A DNA stretch of 64,000 bases from DATCLS01 sp036563805 (GTDB lineage: Bacteria > Actinomycetota > Acidimicrobiia > Acidimicrobiales > VFJN01): NCBI GenBank assembly GCA_036563805.1, contig DATCLS010000038.1:50508-114507 (forward strand), written 5' to 3'. How positions within the stretch are numbered: position 1 is the first letter of the stretch; the number at the start of each line of letters is the position of its first letter. This document shows positions 58,069 through 64,000 of this stretch, in pieces. The notes beneath the pieces were generated by a model, which was given only the letters and a program-made list of their open reading frames with translations, made no database searches and had not been told where the DNA came from. The position numbers and the translations under genes are program-made.

Positions 58069-59508
58069 GTGCCGTTCGTGGATCGTGTCGATGCCGGGCG
58101 GCGGCTGGCCGAGTCGCTGTCCCACCTGCGCGGCGAGGACGTGGTCGTCCTCGGCTTGGCGCGGGGTGGCGTCCCGGTCGCCTTCGAGGTGGCCGCGGCG
58201 CTCGACGCGCCGCTGGACGTCCTCGTCGTGCGCAAGCTCGGCGTCCCCTTCCAGCCCGAGCTCGCCATGGGCGCGGTCGGCGAGGGGCGGGTGCGCGTCC
58301 TCAACCCCGACGTGATCCGCGCCGTCGGCGTCAGCGAGGCCGACCTCGCCGCCGTCGAGCGCCGCGAGCGCGCCGAGCTGGAGCGGCGCACCCGGCACTA
58401 CCGGCGCCGCCGGCCGGGCGTCCCGCTCGCCGGGCGGACCGCCGTCGTCGTCGACGACGGGCTCGCCACCGGCGCCACCGCCAAGGTCGCCTGCCGGGTC
58501 GCCCGGGCCCGGGGCGCGGCCCGGGTGGTCGTCGCCGCGCCCGTCGGGTCGCCCCAGACAGCGGCCGAGCTGCGGGCGGACGCCGACGAGGTCGTCTGCG
58601 CCGAGCAGCCCGAGTGGTTCGTCGCCATCGGGCAGTTCTACGAGGACTTCCGCCAGGCCACCGACGAGCAGGTCATCGCCCTGCTCGACCGGGCCGCCGC
58701 CCGCGCCGCTCCCGGCGCCGCCGTCCGGGCCGGCGCCGCCACCAACGTCGCCAGCGCCGCCACGGCGGCGGCCACCGCGACCGCGACCAGCGCCGTTCCC
58801 GCCGACCCGCCCGACCCCGCCGACCCGCCCGACCCGCTCGTCCAGGACGAGGACGTCGTCCTCGACCTCGGCGACGGCGTGTCGGTCGCCGGCCGCCTCA
58901 CCGTCCCCGACCGCCCCCGCGGCGTCGTCGCCTTCGCGCACGGCAGCGGGAGCAGCCGCCACAGCCCCCGCAACCGCTTCGTGGCCGCCACGCTCAACCA
59001 GCTCGGCCTGGCGACGCTGCTGCTCGACCTGCTCATGCCCCCAGAGGAGCAGGACCGCGCCAACGTCTTCGACATCGAGCTGCTGGCCCGCCGGCTCGTC
59101 GGCGCCACCGCCTGGCTGCACCGCCGGCCCGAGACCGGCAGCCTCCCGACCGGCTACTTCGGGGCGAGCACCGGCGCCGCGGCCGCCCTGTGGGCCGCCG
59201 CGGAGCTGGGCGGCGAGATCGCCGCGGTCGTCTCCCGCGGCGGCCGGGCCGACCTCGCCGCCGCCCGCCTCGGCGAGGTGCGGGCGCCGACGCTGCTCAT
59301 CGTCGGCGGGCACGACCGGGCCGTCCTCGGGCTCAACCGCCGGGCCCAGGCGTCGCTGACCTGCGAGAGCCACCTCGCCGTCGTGCCCGGCGCCAGCCAC
59401 CTGTTCGAGGAGCCGGGTGCGCTCGAGGCCGTCGCCGACCTGGCGGGCGGTTGGTTCACCCGCCACCTGCGTCCCGCCGCCCACGCCACCCGAGGAGGCG
59501 CCCCATGA
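58069..59508 (+). CDS. Phosphoribosyltransferase-alpha/beta hydrolase fusion
   Basis: A 479-residue two-domain protein. Residues 1-215: PRTase fold with GLARGGVPVAFEVAAALDAPLDVLVVRKLGVP and the PRPP motif VVVDDGLATGATA. A Pro/Ala linker (~225-265) precedes a dienelactone-hydrolase-like domain: VVAFAHGSGSSRHSPRNR, GYFGASTGAAAAL (nucleophile Ser in GASTGA), PTLLIVGGHDRAV and GASHLFEEPGAL (acid and His). The same fusion is found in M. tuberculosis Rv0571c, a DosR-regulon member. GTG 58069 has GAGGAGG 8 nt upstream. A DosR-like box lies upstream, and the next gene overlaps by 4 nt. Confidence 0.88.
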   Translation: MPFVDRVDAGRRLAESLSHLRGEDVVVLGLARGGVPVAFEVAAALDAPLDVLVVRKLGVPFQPELAMGAVGEGRVRVLNPDVIRAVGVSEADLAAVERRERAELERRTRHYRRRRPGVPLAGRTAVVVDDGLATGATAKVACRVARARGAARVVVAAPVGSPQTAAELRADADEVVCAEQPEWFVAIGQFYEDFRQATDEQVIALLDRAAARAAPGAAVRAGAATNVASAATAAATATATSAVPADPPDPADPPDPLVQDEDVVLDLGDGVSVAGRLTVPDRPRGVVAFAHGSGSSRHSPRNRFVAATLNQLGLATLLLDLLMPPEEQDRANVFDIELLARRLVGATAWLHRRPETGSLPTGYFGASTGAAAALWAAAELGGEIAAVVSRGGRADLAAARLGEVRAPTLLIVGGHDRAVLGLNRRAQASLTCESHLAVVPGASHLFEEPGALEAVADLAGGWFTRHLRPAAHATRGGAP

Positions 59509-59771
59509 GCGACACGAAGACCTTCACCGTCGAGATCGCGGTGGACGAGCACGACGACCGCACCGAAGCCAAGGCGTCGCTGCAGATCGGCGAGGAGCAC
59601 CGCGGCGGCTGGGGCCGGGCCCGCCGGAACCCCGCCGATCCCGACCGCCCCCGCATCGGCGACGAGCTGGCCATCGCCCGGGCGCTGAACGACCTCGCCC
59701 ACCACCTGGTCGACGACGTCGCCAGCCAGATCGAGCAGGCCGAGCACCGCTCGGCACACCTCCACCTCTAG
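59505..59771 (+). CDS. DUF1876 (Rv2632c-like) protein
   Basis: An 88-residue protein of the DUF1876/Rv2632c family: KTFTVEIAVDEHDDRTEAKASLQIGEEHRGGWGRARRNPADPDRPRIGDELAIARALNDLAHHLVDDVASQIEQAEH. This beta-beta-beta-alpha fold resembles a double-stranded-RNA-binding domain; its role is unknown. It is coupled to the fusion gene by an ATGA overlap. In mycobacteria it lies next to DosR-regulon genes, as here. Confidence 0.88.
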   Translation: MSDTKTFTVEIAVDEHDDRTEAKASLQIGEEHRGGWGRARRNPADPDRPRIGDELAIARALNDLAHHLVDDVASQIEQAEHRSAHLHL

Positions 59772-60156
59772 GCATCCTCGAGATGGCCGCCGCCGGGCTC
59801 GGCGACCTCGACGACGTCCCGGCGGACCGCTGAGCCCCGGGGCCGGCCTGGCCCGGGCCCGGTCCGGGCGGTCCGGCGAGTGACGTCGCCGTCGTCCGCC
59901 GCGACCGCTCGATCGCCCACAGCTCGAGCGGCACGAGCGCCCGGCGCTGAACGTCCGCCAGCTGCTCCGGCGTCGGGCCACGGCCAGGAGCCGGGCGAGC
60001 GACCGCGGCGCCCGGCGCCAGCGCGGCTCGTGGCGCCCGCCGCGGGACGCCGGGGCCGACGGGAGAGCCGGCGCCGCCCGCGGCAGGGCCAAAGGTCCCG
60101 GGCCGATGCGGCCTCCGGCCCTGCCGGGTCGGCCGCCCCCTGTTCAGGCTGGGGTC
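59772..60156. other. Intergenic region with DosR-like box
   Basis: No intact gene. A short frame after the DUF1876 stop reads ILEMAAAGLGDLDDVPADR and ends at 59833. On the minus strand around 59880-60000 a frame reads PTPEQLADVQRRALVPLELWAIERSRRTT, without start or recognisable family. The DosR-like box at 60086-60099 lies 57 nt before the stress-protein start. Confidence 0.35.
60086..60099. promoter_or_regulatory. DosR-like box 2
   Basis: GGGCCAAAGGTCCC; its reverse complement GGGACCTTTGGCCC differs from the other two boxes only in the central bases. It lies 57 nt before the ATG of the tandem universal stress protein. Confidence 0.6.
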
Positions 60157-61083
60157 ATGGAAGGGATCGTGATCGGCATCGACGAGTCGCCCGGCTCGGC
60201 CACCGCGCTGCGGTGGGCGCTGCGCGAGGCGGCGGCCCGGGGCTGGCCCCCGGTCACGGCGGTCCTCGGCTGGGGCACGCTCGACCGCCACTGCGTCGTC
60301 CTCGGCGAGCGCTTCGAGCGGGGCTACGACCTCCAGGATGCCGACGACGCCCTGCTGGCGGTCATCGAGGCGGCGGTCGGCGTCAAGGCGGCCCGGCGCA
60401 TCAGCCGCCGGGTGGCCTGCGGCGACGGCGCCAGCGCCCTGCTCGACGCGGCGGTCGGTGCCGACCTGCTGGTCGTGGGCGCCCGGGGCGGCGGCGGGTT
60501 CCACGACCTGCGTCTGGGGTCGGTGGCCGAGCAGTGCCTCCACCACGCCCCCTGCCCGGTGGCGGTCGTCCGCCCGGCGGCCGGGGCCGGGACCGGTGGC
60601 GACGGGACCGACACCGGCGTGGCCGAGGCCGACGTCCCCCCGCTGGGCCGCGTGCTCGTGGGCGTCGACGGATCGGAGGGCGCCCAGCGGGCCCTGCACT
60701 GGGCGATCGACGAGGCCCGCACGCACGGCGCCGTGCTCGAGGTCCTGCACGTCTGGCGGCCGCCCACGACCATCGGCGAGCCGGTCGACGTGCTTCCCGC
60801 GGACCCCCTCGACGTCGACGCCGGCGACAAGGCCGCCCGCCACCTGGTGGACACGGCGCTGGCCCGGGAGGACCTGGCCGGCTTGACCGACTCCCCCACG
60901 GTCCACGTGACGCACGGCCCCCCGGCGGCGACCGTGCTCCAGGCCGCCCACCGGGCCGACCTGGTCGTGCTCGGCGCCCGGGGGCGCGGCGGGTTCCCGG
61001 GCCTCCGGCTCGGCGCGGTCGGCCACCAGGTGGCCCGGCACGCGCCCTGCCCGGTCGTCGTCGTGCCGCCGCCCGACCGCTGA
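60157..61083 (+). CDS. Tandem-domain universal stress protein
   Basis: A 308-residue protein with two USP domains (residues ~1-145 and ~165-308). Each starts VIGIDESPGSATALRWAL / VGVDGSEGAQRALHWAI and ends with the ATP motif VVGARGGGGFHDLRLGSVAEQCLHHAPCPVAVV / VLGARGRGGFPGLRLGAVGHQVARHAPCPVVVV (G-2x-G-9x-G-S/A). It probably binds ATP as Rv2623 of M. tuberculosis does, slowing growth under low oxygen. ATG 60157 has a GGGG site. Confidence 0.9.
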   Translation: MEGIVIGIDESPGSATALRWALREAAARGWPPVTAVLGWGTLDRHCVVLGERFERGYDLQDADDALLAVIEAAVGVKAARRISRRVACGDGASALLDAAVGADLLVVGARGGGGFHDLRLGSVAEQCLHHAPCPVAVVRPAAGAGTGGDGTDTGVAEADVPPLGRVLVGVDGSEGAQRALHWAIDEARTHGAVLEVLHVWRPPTTIGEPVDVLPADPLDVDAGDKAARHLVDTALAREDLAGLTDSPTVHVTHGPPAATVLQAAHRADLVVLGARGRGGFPGLRLGAVGHQVARHAPCPVVVVPPPDR

Positions 61084-61152
61084 CTGCACTTTCCCAGACC
61101 CGAAACCCCGGCACCCGGCCTCCGCCGCCGGGTCCCGACGAAGGAGCCCGAG

Positions 61153-61986
61153 ATGTACCGCACGATCATCGTCCCGCTGGATGCCATCGGCGGATCCGAC
61201 GAGGCGCTGCCGGTGGCCGCCACGCTGGCCCGGCAGAGCGGGGCCGCCGTCGAGCTGCTGACCGTCGCCACCTCGGACGTCGACGTGCTCAAGGCCGAGT
61301 CCGCGCTCGTCGACCTGCTCGACCGGTGGCGGCTCGACCTGGTCGACGTGGAGGCCCGCACCCGGGTCGTCCGGTCCGACGACGTGGTCGGGGCCGTGCT
61401 CGACGCGGCCGAGGCCCCGGGCTCGCTGGTGTGCATGGAGACCCGGGCCCGCGGCGCGCTGGGCGAGCTCGTCCTGGGGAGCGTGAGCGAGCGGGTCGTG
61501 CGCGAGTCCCATCACCCGATCCTGCTGGTCGGGCCCCGGTGCGGGCCCGCCCCCGACCGGTTCGCCTCGCTGGTCGTCGCCCTCGACGGCTCGTCGCTCG
61601 CCGAGGCGATCCTGCCCACGGTCGCCGGCTGGACGACCGAGCTCGGCGTCACGCCCTGGCTCTTCCAGGTGCTGCCGGGGCCGATGCCGGAGCAGCTCGG
61701 TGGCACCGACGTCGCCGAGAGCGCCTACGTCCACCGGATCGCCAACACGCTCCCCCACCCGGCGCGCAGCGCCGTCGAGTGGGACGTGTCCCACGACCGC
61801 GACGTGGCCGCCGCCATCGCCCGGTTCGCCGGGGACCGGCCCGCGGCCGCGATCGCCCTCACCACCCACGGACGCACCGGGCTGAGCCGGCTCGCCCTCG
61901 GCAGCGTCGCCCTCGAGGTGGCCCGCCAGGCGACGGTGCCCGTGCTCGTGCTCCGGCCGGAGTGGACGGACCGGGCGGGCGGGTGA
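61153..61986 (+). CDS. Universal stress protein, two degenerate domains
   Basis: A 277-residue USP relative: YRTIIVPLDAIGGSDEALPVAATLARQSGAAVELLTVA, then METRARGALGELVLGSVSERVVRESHHPILLVG and VVALDGSSLAEAILPTVAGW ... LTTHGRTGLSRLALGSVALEVARQATVPVLVLRP. The G-2x-G-9x-GS motif is intact only in the second half (THGRTGLSRLALGS), so ATP binding may be limited to that domain. ATG 61153 has GAAGGAG 9 nt upstream. It is 69 nt after the previous USP and probably co-transcribed. Confidence 0.88.
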   Translation: MYRTIIVPLDAIGGSDEALPVAATLARQSGAAVELLTVATSDVDVLKAESALVDLLDRWRLDLVDVEARTRVVRSDDVVGAVLDAAEAPGSLVCMETRARGALGELVLGSVSERVVRESHHPILLVGPRCGPAPDRFASLVVALDGSSLAEAILPTVAGWTTELGVTPWLFQVLPGPMPEQLGGTDVAESAYVHRIANTLPHPARSAVEWDVSHDRDVAAAIARFAGDRPAAAIALTTHGRTGLSRLALGSVALEVARQATVPVLVLRPEWTDRAGG

Positions 61987-62001
61987 CGGGCTGACCGGGC
62001 G

Positions 62002-62029
62002 CCCCGGCCGGCCCGGCGGGCCGCCGGGG
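62002..62029. terminator. GC-hairpin terminator after the stress proteins
   Basis: CCCCGGC plus GGCCC (one bulged C) pairs with GGGCC plus GCCGGGG around a 3-nt loop, 16 nt after the stop codon. Confidence 0.5.
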
Positions 62030-62158
62030 TCGGGCGGGTACGGGGCGTCCCCGTCCGCTCCCCCACCGCCGTCGCCGCTGCCGCCGACCCCGGTCCCGCC
62101 GCCGCAGGCTTGACCGGAGGCACCCCCGGGCCGCCCGCTGGGCGACGACACCGGCGAG

Positions 62159-62557
62159 GTGCCCCCTGATCTCGACGCCGAGCCGCCCCGCTACGCCAAC
62201 GTCCGCCTGACGCACCCGGACGGCACGCCAGTCGACCGGCTCCGGCCCCTGCCCGCCGCCGCGGTGGTCGCCCTCGACCTGGACATCGGCGCGCTCGACC
62301 CGCAGAGCGCGGTGGCCGCGCCCACGCCGTTCCCCGACCGGCTCGTCCCCGGGGACACCTGGCTGCGCGTGCTCGTCATCAGCCCGGACTTCGCCGTGGC
62401 GGCCGATCTTCGCCGGCGAGGGCCGGACCGTCGGGGCGGCGCGGCGGGCCGCCACGTTCGCCTTCCTGGCCGAGGGCAGCCTGTTCGGGCTCGCCTACCG
62501 GCGCACGCCTGGTCGCACCTGGCCCTGGCCGCGGCGGGCGCGGCTGGGTGCGCGTGA
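62159..62557 (+). pseudogene. Unrecognised frameshifted gene fragment
   Basis: The first ~80 codons look genuine: YANVRLTHPDGTPVDRLRPLPAAAVVALDLDIGALDPQSAVAAPTPFPDRLVPGDTWLRVLVISPDFAVA. After ~62400 the composition turns to Arg/Gly, while another frame continues with IFAGEGRTVGAARRAATFAFLAEGSLFGLAYRRTPG. A frameshift near 62405 would explain this. The frame is already open upstream of GTG 62159 without a ribosome site, so the 5' end is also missing. I cannot assign a family. Confidence 0.4.
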
Positions 62558-62628
62558 CCCCCGTCGGCGTTCCCGGGGGTGGCCAGGGCGTCCGTCCCCG
62601 CCGCCCCAGGACGAAAGTGAAGGCTCAT

Positions 62629-62642
62629 GGGACCTTCGGCCC
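62629..62642. promoter_or_regulatory. DosR-like box 3
   Basis: GGGACCTTCGGCCC, 36 nt before the GTG of the kinase-like gene. Identical to box 1 except for one central base. Confidence 0.6.
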
Positions 62643-62678
62643 TGCCGATCGACGGCGACCGGGGCCGATGCTGGGGCG

Positions 62679-63353
62679 GTGCGCTACCACCCCCATGCCC
62701 GTGGCGACCAGGCCGGACCCTGGTTCCAGCGTCACCCCCGCCTGGCGGTCGGTGTCGCCGCCGGGCTGTTCGCGGTCGTCTTCGCCGTGCGGCTGGCCGT
62801 GCACGAGACGAACGACGCGATCTTGCTCCTGTTCGTCCTGCCGGTGGCACTGCTCGCCGTCGCCTTCGGCCTCCGGGCCGGGGCCGCGGCCGGGCTGCTC
62901 GGCGTCGCCCTCCTCGCCGTGTGGATGGCGGTCGCCGACGTGGCCCTCAGCCCGCTCGGGTGGGTGGCCCGGGCGACACCGCTGCTGTTGCTTGGCGTGC
63001 TGCTCGGCGCCGCGGCGGACCGGCTCCGGGAGGCCGCCGAGGTGGAGCGCCGGCTGGTCCTGGCCGAGATCCAGGCCCGGGAGGCGGCGGAGCTCCACGA
63101 CTCGGTCATCCAGCGCCTGGCCGCCGCCAAGTGGGCGCTCGAGGCGGGCGACGACCAGCGCAGCATCGAGCTGCTCACCGAGAGCATCGAGACGGCCGAG
63201 GCCCTCGTCGCCGAGCTGCTCGACGGCGACGGGGACAAGGCCAGCGCGGCGCGGCCCAGCGCCGCGCCGCCGCCCGCGGTGGACGGGATGCGGCCGTCGC
63301 CGACCCCGAGTGGCGACGCGCGCACGCCGGCGGGGACGTCGGGGAGATCCTGA
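62679..63353 (+). CDS. Histidine-kinase-like membrane protein without ATPase domain
   Basis: A 224-residue protein. Residues ~20-112 hold four helices as in KdpD-type DUF4118 sensors (LAVGVAAGLFAVVFAVRLAV, AILLLFVLPVALLAVAFGL, LLGVALLAVWMAVADVAL, LLLLGVLLGAAADRL). A DHp/HisKA_3-like segment follows: REAAELHDSVIQRLAAAKWALEAGDDQRSIELL, with the phospho-acceptor His H140 in ELHDSVIQRL. It then ends in a ~40-residue Pro/Ala tail: no HATPase_c N, G1 or G2 boxes in any frame before the next gene. The DosR-like regulator starts 37 nt downstream, so this may be its phosphotransfer partner. Confidence 0.75.
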   Translation: MRYHPHARGDQAGPWFQRHPRLAVGVAAGLFAVVFAVRLAVHETNDAILLLFVLPVALLAVAFGLRAGAAAGLLGVALLAVWMAVADVALSPLGWVARATPLLLLGVLLGAAADRLREAAEVERRLVLAEIQAREAAELHDSVIQRLAAAKWALEAGDDQRSIELLTESIETAEALVAELLDGDGDKASAARPSAAPPPAVDGMRPSPTPSGDARTPAGTSGRS

Positions 63354-63390
63354 CGTCTACGAGGACGACGGACAGGGAACGAGGTAACCG

Positions 63391-64000
63391 ATGACGATCC
63401 GTGTGTTCCTGCTCGACGACCACGAGGTGGTGCGTCGAGGCCTGCGCGACCTGCTCGACGCCGAGGACGACCTGGAGGTGGTCGGCGAGGCGTCGACGAT
63501 GGAGGAGGCGCTGCGCCGGATCCCACCGACCCGTCCCGACATCGCCATCCTCGACGTCCGGCTGCCGGACGGGAACGGCGTCGAGGCGTGCCGCGACATC
63601 CGGTCGGCCCACCCCGAGATCCAGTGCCTGATGCTGACGTCGTTCGCCGACGACGAGGCGCTGTTCGACTCGATCATGGCCGGCGCCGCCGGCTACCTGC
63701 TCAAGCAGATCCGCGGCCCCGACCTGGTCGACAGCGTGCGCCGGGTGGCCGCCGGCCAGTCCCTGCTCGACCCGGCGATGACGGCCAAGGTGCTCGAGCG
63801 GCTGCGCCGGCCGCCGCAGGAGGACGAGCAGCTCGCCCAGCTCACCGAGCAGGAGCGCAAGATCCTCGACCTGCTGGCCGAGGGGCTGACCAACCGGCAG
63901 ATCGGCGAGCAGCTGTACCTGGCCGAGAAGACGGTCAAGAACTACGTGTCCAACCTGCTCACCAAGCTGGGCATGCACCGGCGCACCGAGGCGGCCGTCT
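63391..64000 (+). CDS. devR: DosR/DevR-family response regulator (3' end outside window)
   Basis: 203 codons are present and the gene runs off the window. It follows M. tuberculosis DosR nearly block for block: IRVFLLDDHEVVRRGLRDLLDAEDDLEVVGEA, phospho-acceptor D55 in AILDVRLPDGNGVEACRDI, LMLTSFADDEALFDSIMAGAAGYLLKQI, then the LuxR/NarL helix-turn-helix LTEQERKILDLLAEGLTNRQIGEQLYLAEKTVKNYVSNLLTKLGMHRRTEAAV. DosR activates dormancy genes under hypoxia or NO. ATG 63391 follows GAGGTAACCG. It probably binds the three boxes found upstream of the neighbouring stress genes. Confidence 0.92.
   Translation, partial: MTIRVFLLDDHEVVRRGLRDLLDAEDDLEVVGEASTMEEALRRIPPTRPDIAILDVRLPDGNGVEACRDIRSAHPEIQCLMLTSFADDEALFDSIMAGAAGYLLKQIRGPDLVDSVRRVAAGQSLLDPAMTAKVLERLRRPPQEDEQLAQLTEQERKILDLLAEGLTNRQIGEQLYLAEKTVKNYVSNLLTKLGMHRRTEAAV

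Noticed and set aside
59870..60010. Minus-strand frame reading PEQLADVQRRALVPLELWAIERSRR
   Set aside because: Natural-looking but no start, no ribosome site and no family; not enough to call a gene.
59524..62151. An 875-codon minus-strand frame opposite the stress proteins
   Set aside because: Same shadow effect; the plus strand has clear USP motifs there.

Overview
The window is chromosomal DNA of a very GC-rich actinobacterium. Third codon positions in real genes are almost all G or C. Starts are a mix of GTG and ATG with GGAGG-type ribosome sites, and at least eight genes look leaderless: a TANNNT -10 box lies 6-7 nt before the start codon. F420/FMN luciferase-like oxidoreductases, a DosR ortholog and Rv2632c/Rv0571c-type proteins also point to Actinomycetota; an Acidimicrobiia-like lineage is my guess, not proven. 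All family names come from recognising motifs by eye, with no database search. No rRNA, tRNA or CRISPR was seen.

Layout. 0.1-5.5 kb: a small zinc-ribbon protein, a luciferase-like monooxygenase (LLM) divergent from a TetR regulator, an SDR, glutamate decarboxylase and a MazEF pair. 5.8-10.2 kb: a Tat-exported sulfite-oxidase-type molybdoenzyme, a NicO-like membrane protein, a methanethiol oxidase (SBP56) and a stretch of gene remnants (LLM, SfnB/DszC-like, EamA). 10.2-12.0 kb: TetR and LLM with a shared operator. 12.0-22.3 kb, minus strand: one tightly overlapped ten-gene operon that is the most interesting part of the window. It has two copies of a module (SsuD-like LLM + second LLM + degenerate class II aldolase) around an Ssu-type ABC importer and a DszB-like desulfinase that keeps the Cys/His/Arg active site. 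With the sulfite oxidase and methanethiol oxidase this suggests an organosulfur scavenging island. 22.3-25.8 kb: a divergent DrrAB-type ABC exporter and an IclR regulator.

25.9-31.8 kb: a broken helicase, a gene whose 5' end was rebuilt through a 33-bp inverted repeat, an O-methyltransferase, a CrcB fluoride channel pair, and a TetR/methyltransferase pair with tandem palindromic operators. 31.8-43.6 kb: a surface/secretion-looking locus with a WXG100-like protein, a partner, a 1046-aa single-pass protein ending in a nuclease-like toxin domain, a large AAA/TPR regulator and a PH/NIT-domain membrane protein. 43.6-51.6 kb: lactate-2-monooxygenase-like enzyme, cyclase, HEPN/membrane protein, GNAT, secreted alpha/beta hydrolase, VOC, SDR, SRPBCC and STAS proteins. 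51.7-53.6 kb: four adjacent decayed genes (TetR, pirin, acyl-CoA dehydrogenase, AraC). 53.6-57.6 kb: PF04672-type methyltransferase, secreted acidic protein, and an autoregulated MarR operon with an LLM.

58-64 kb: a dormancy/hypoxia locus: phosphoribosyltransferase-hydrolase fusion, Rv2632c-like protein, two universal stress proteins, a histidine-kinase-like membrane protein without an ATPase domain, and a clear DosR/DevR response regulator cut by the window end. Three 14-bp boxes of form GGGACCNTCGGCCC lie upstream of three of these genes and match the DosR box architecture, so the regulon and its regulator appear to be clustered here.
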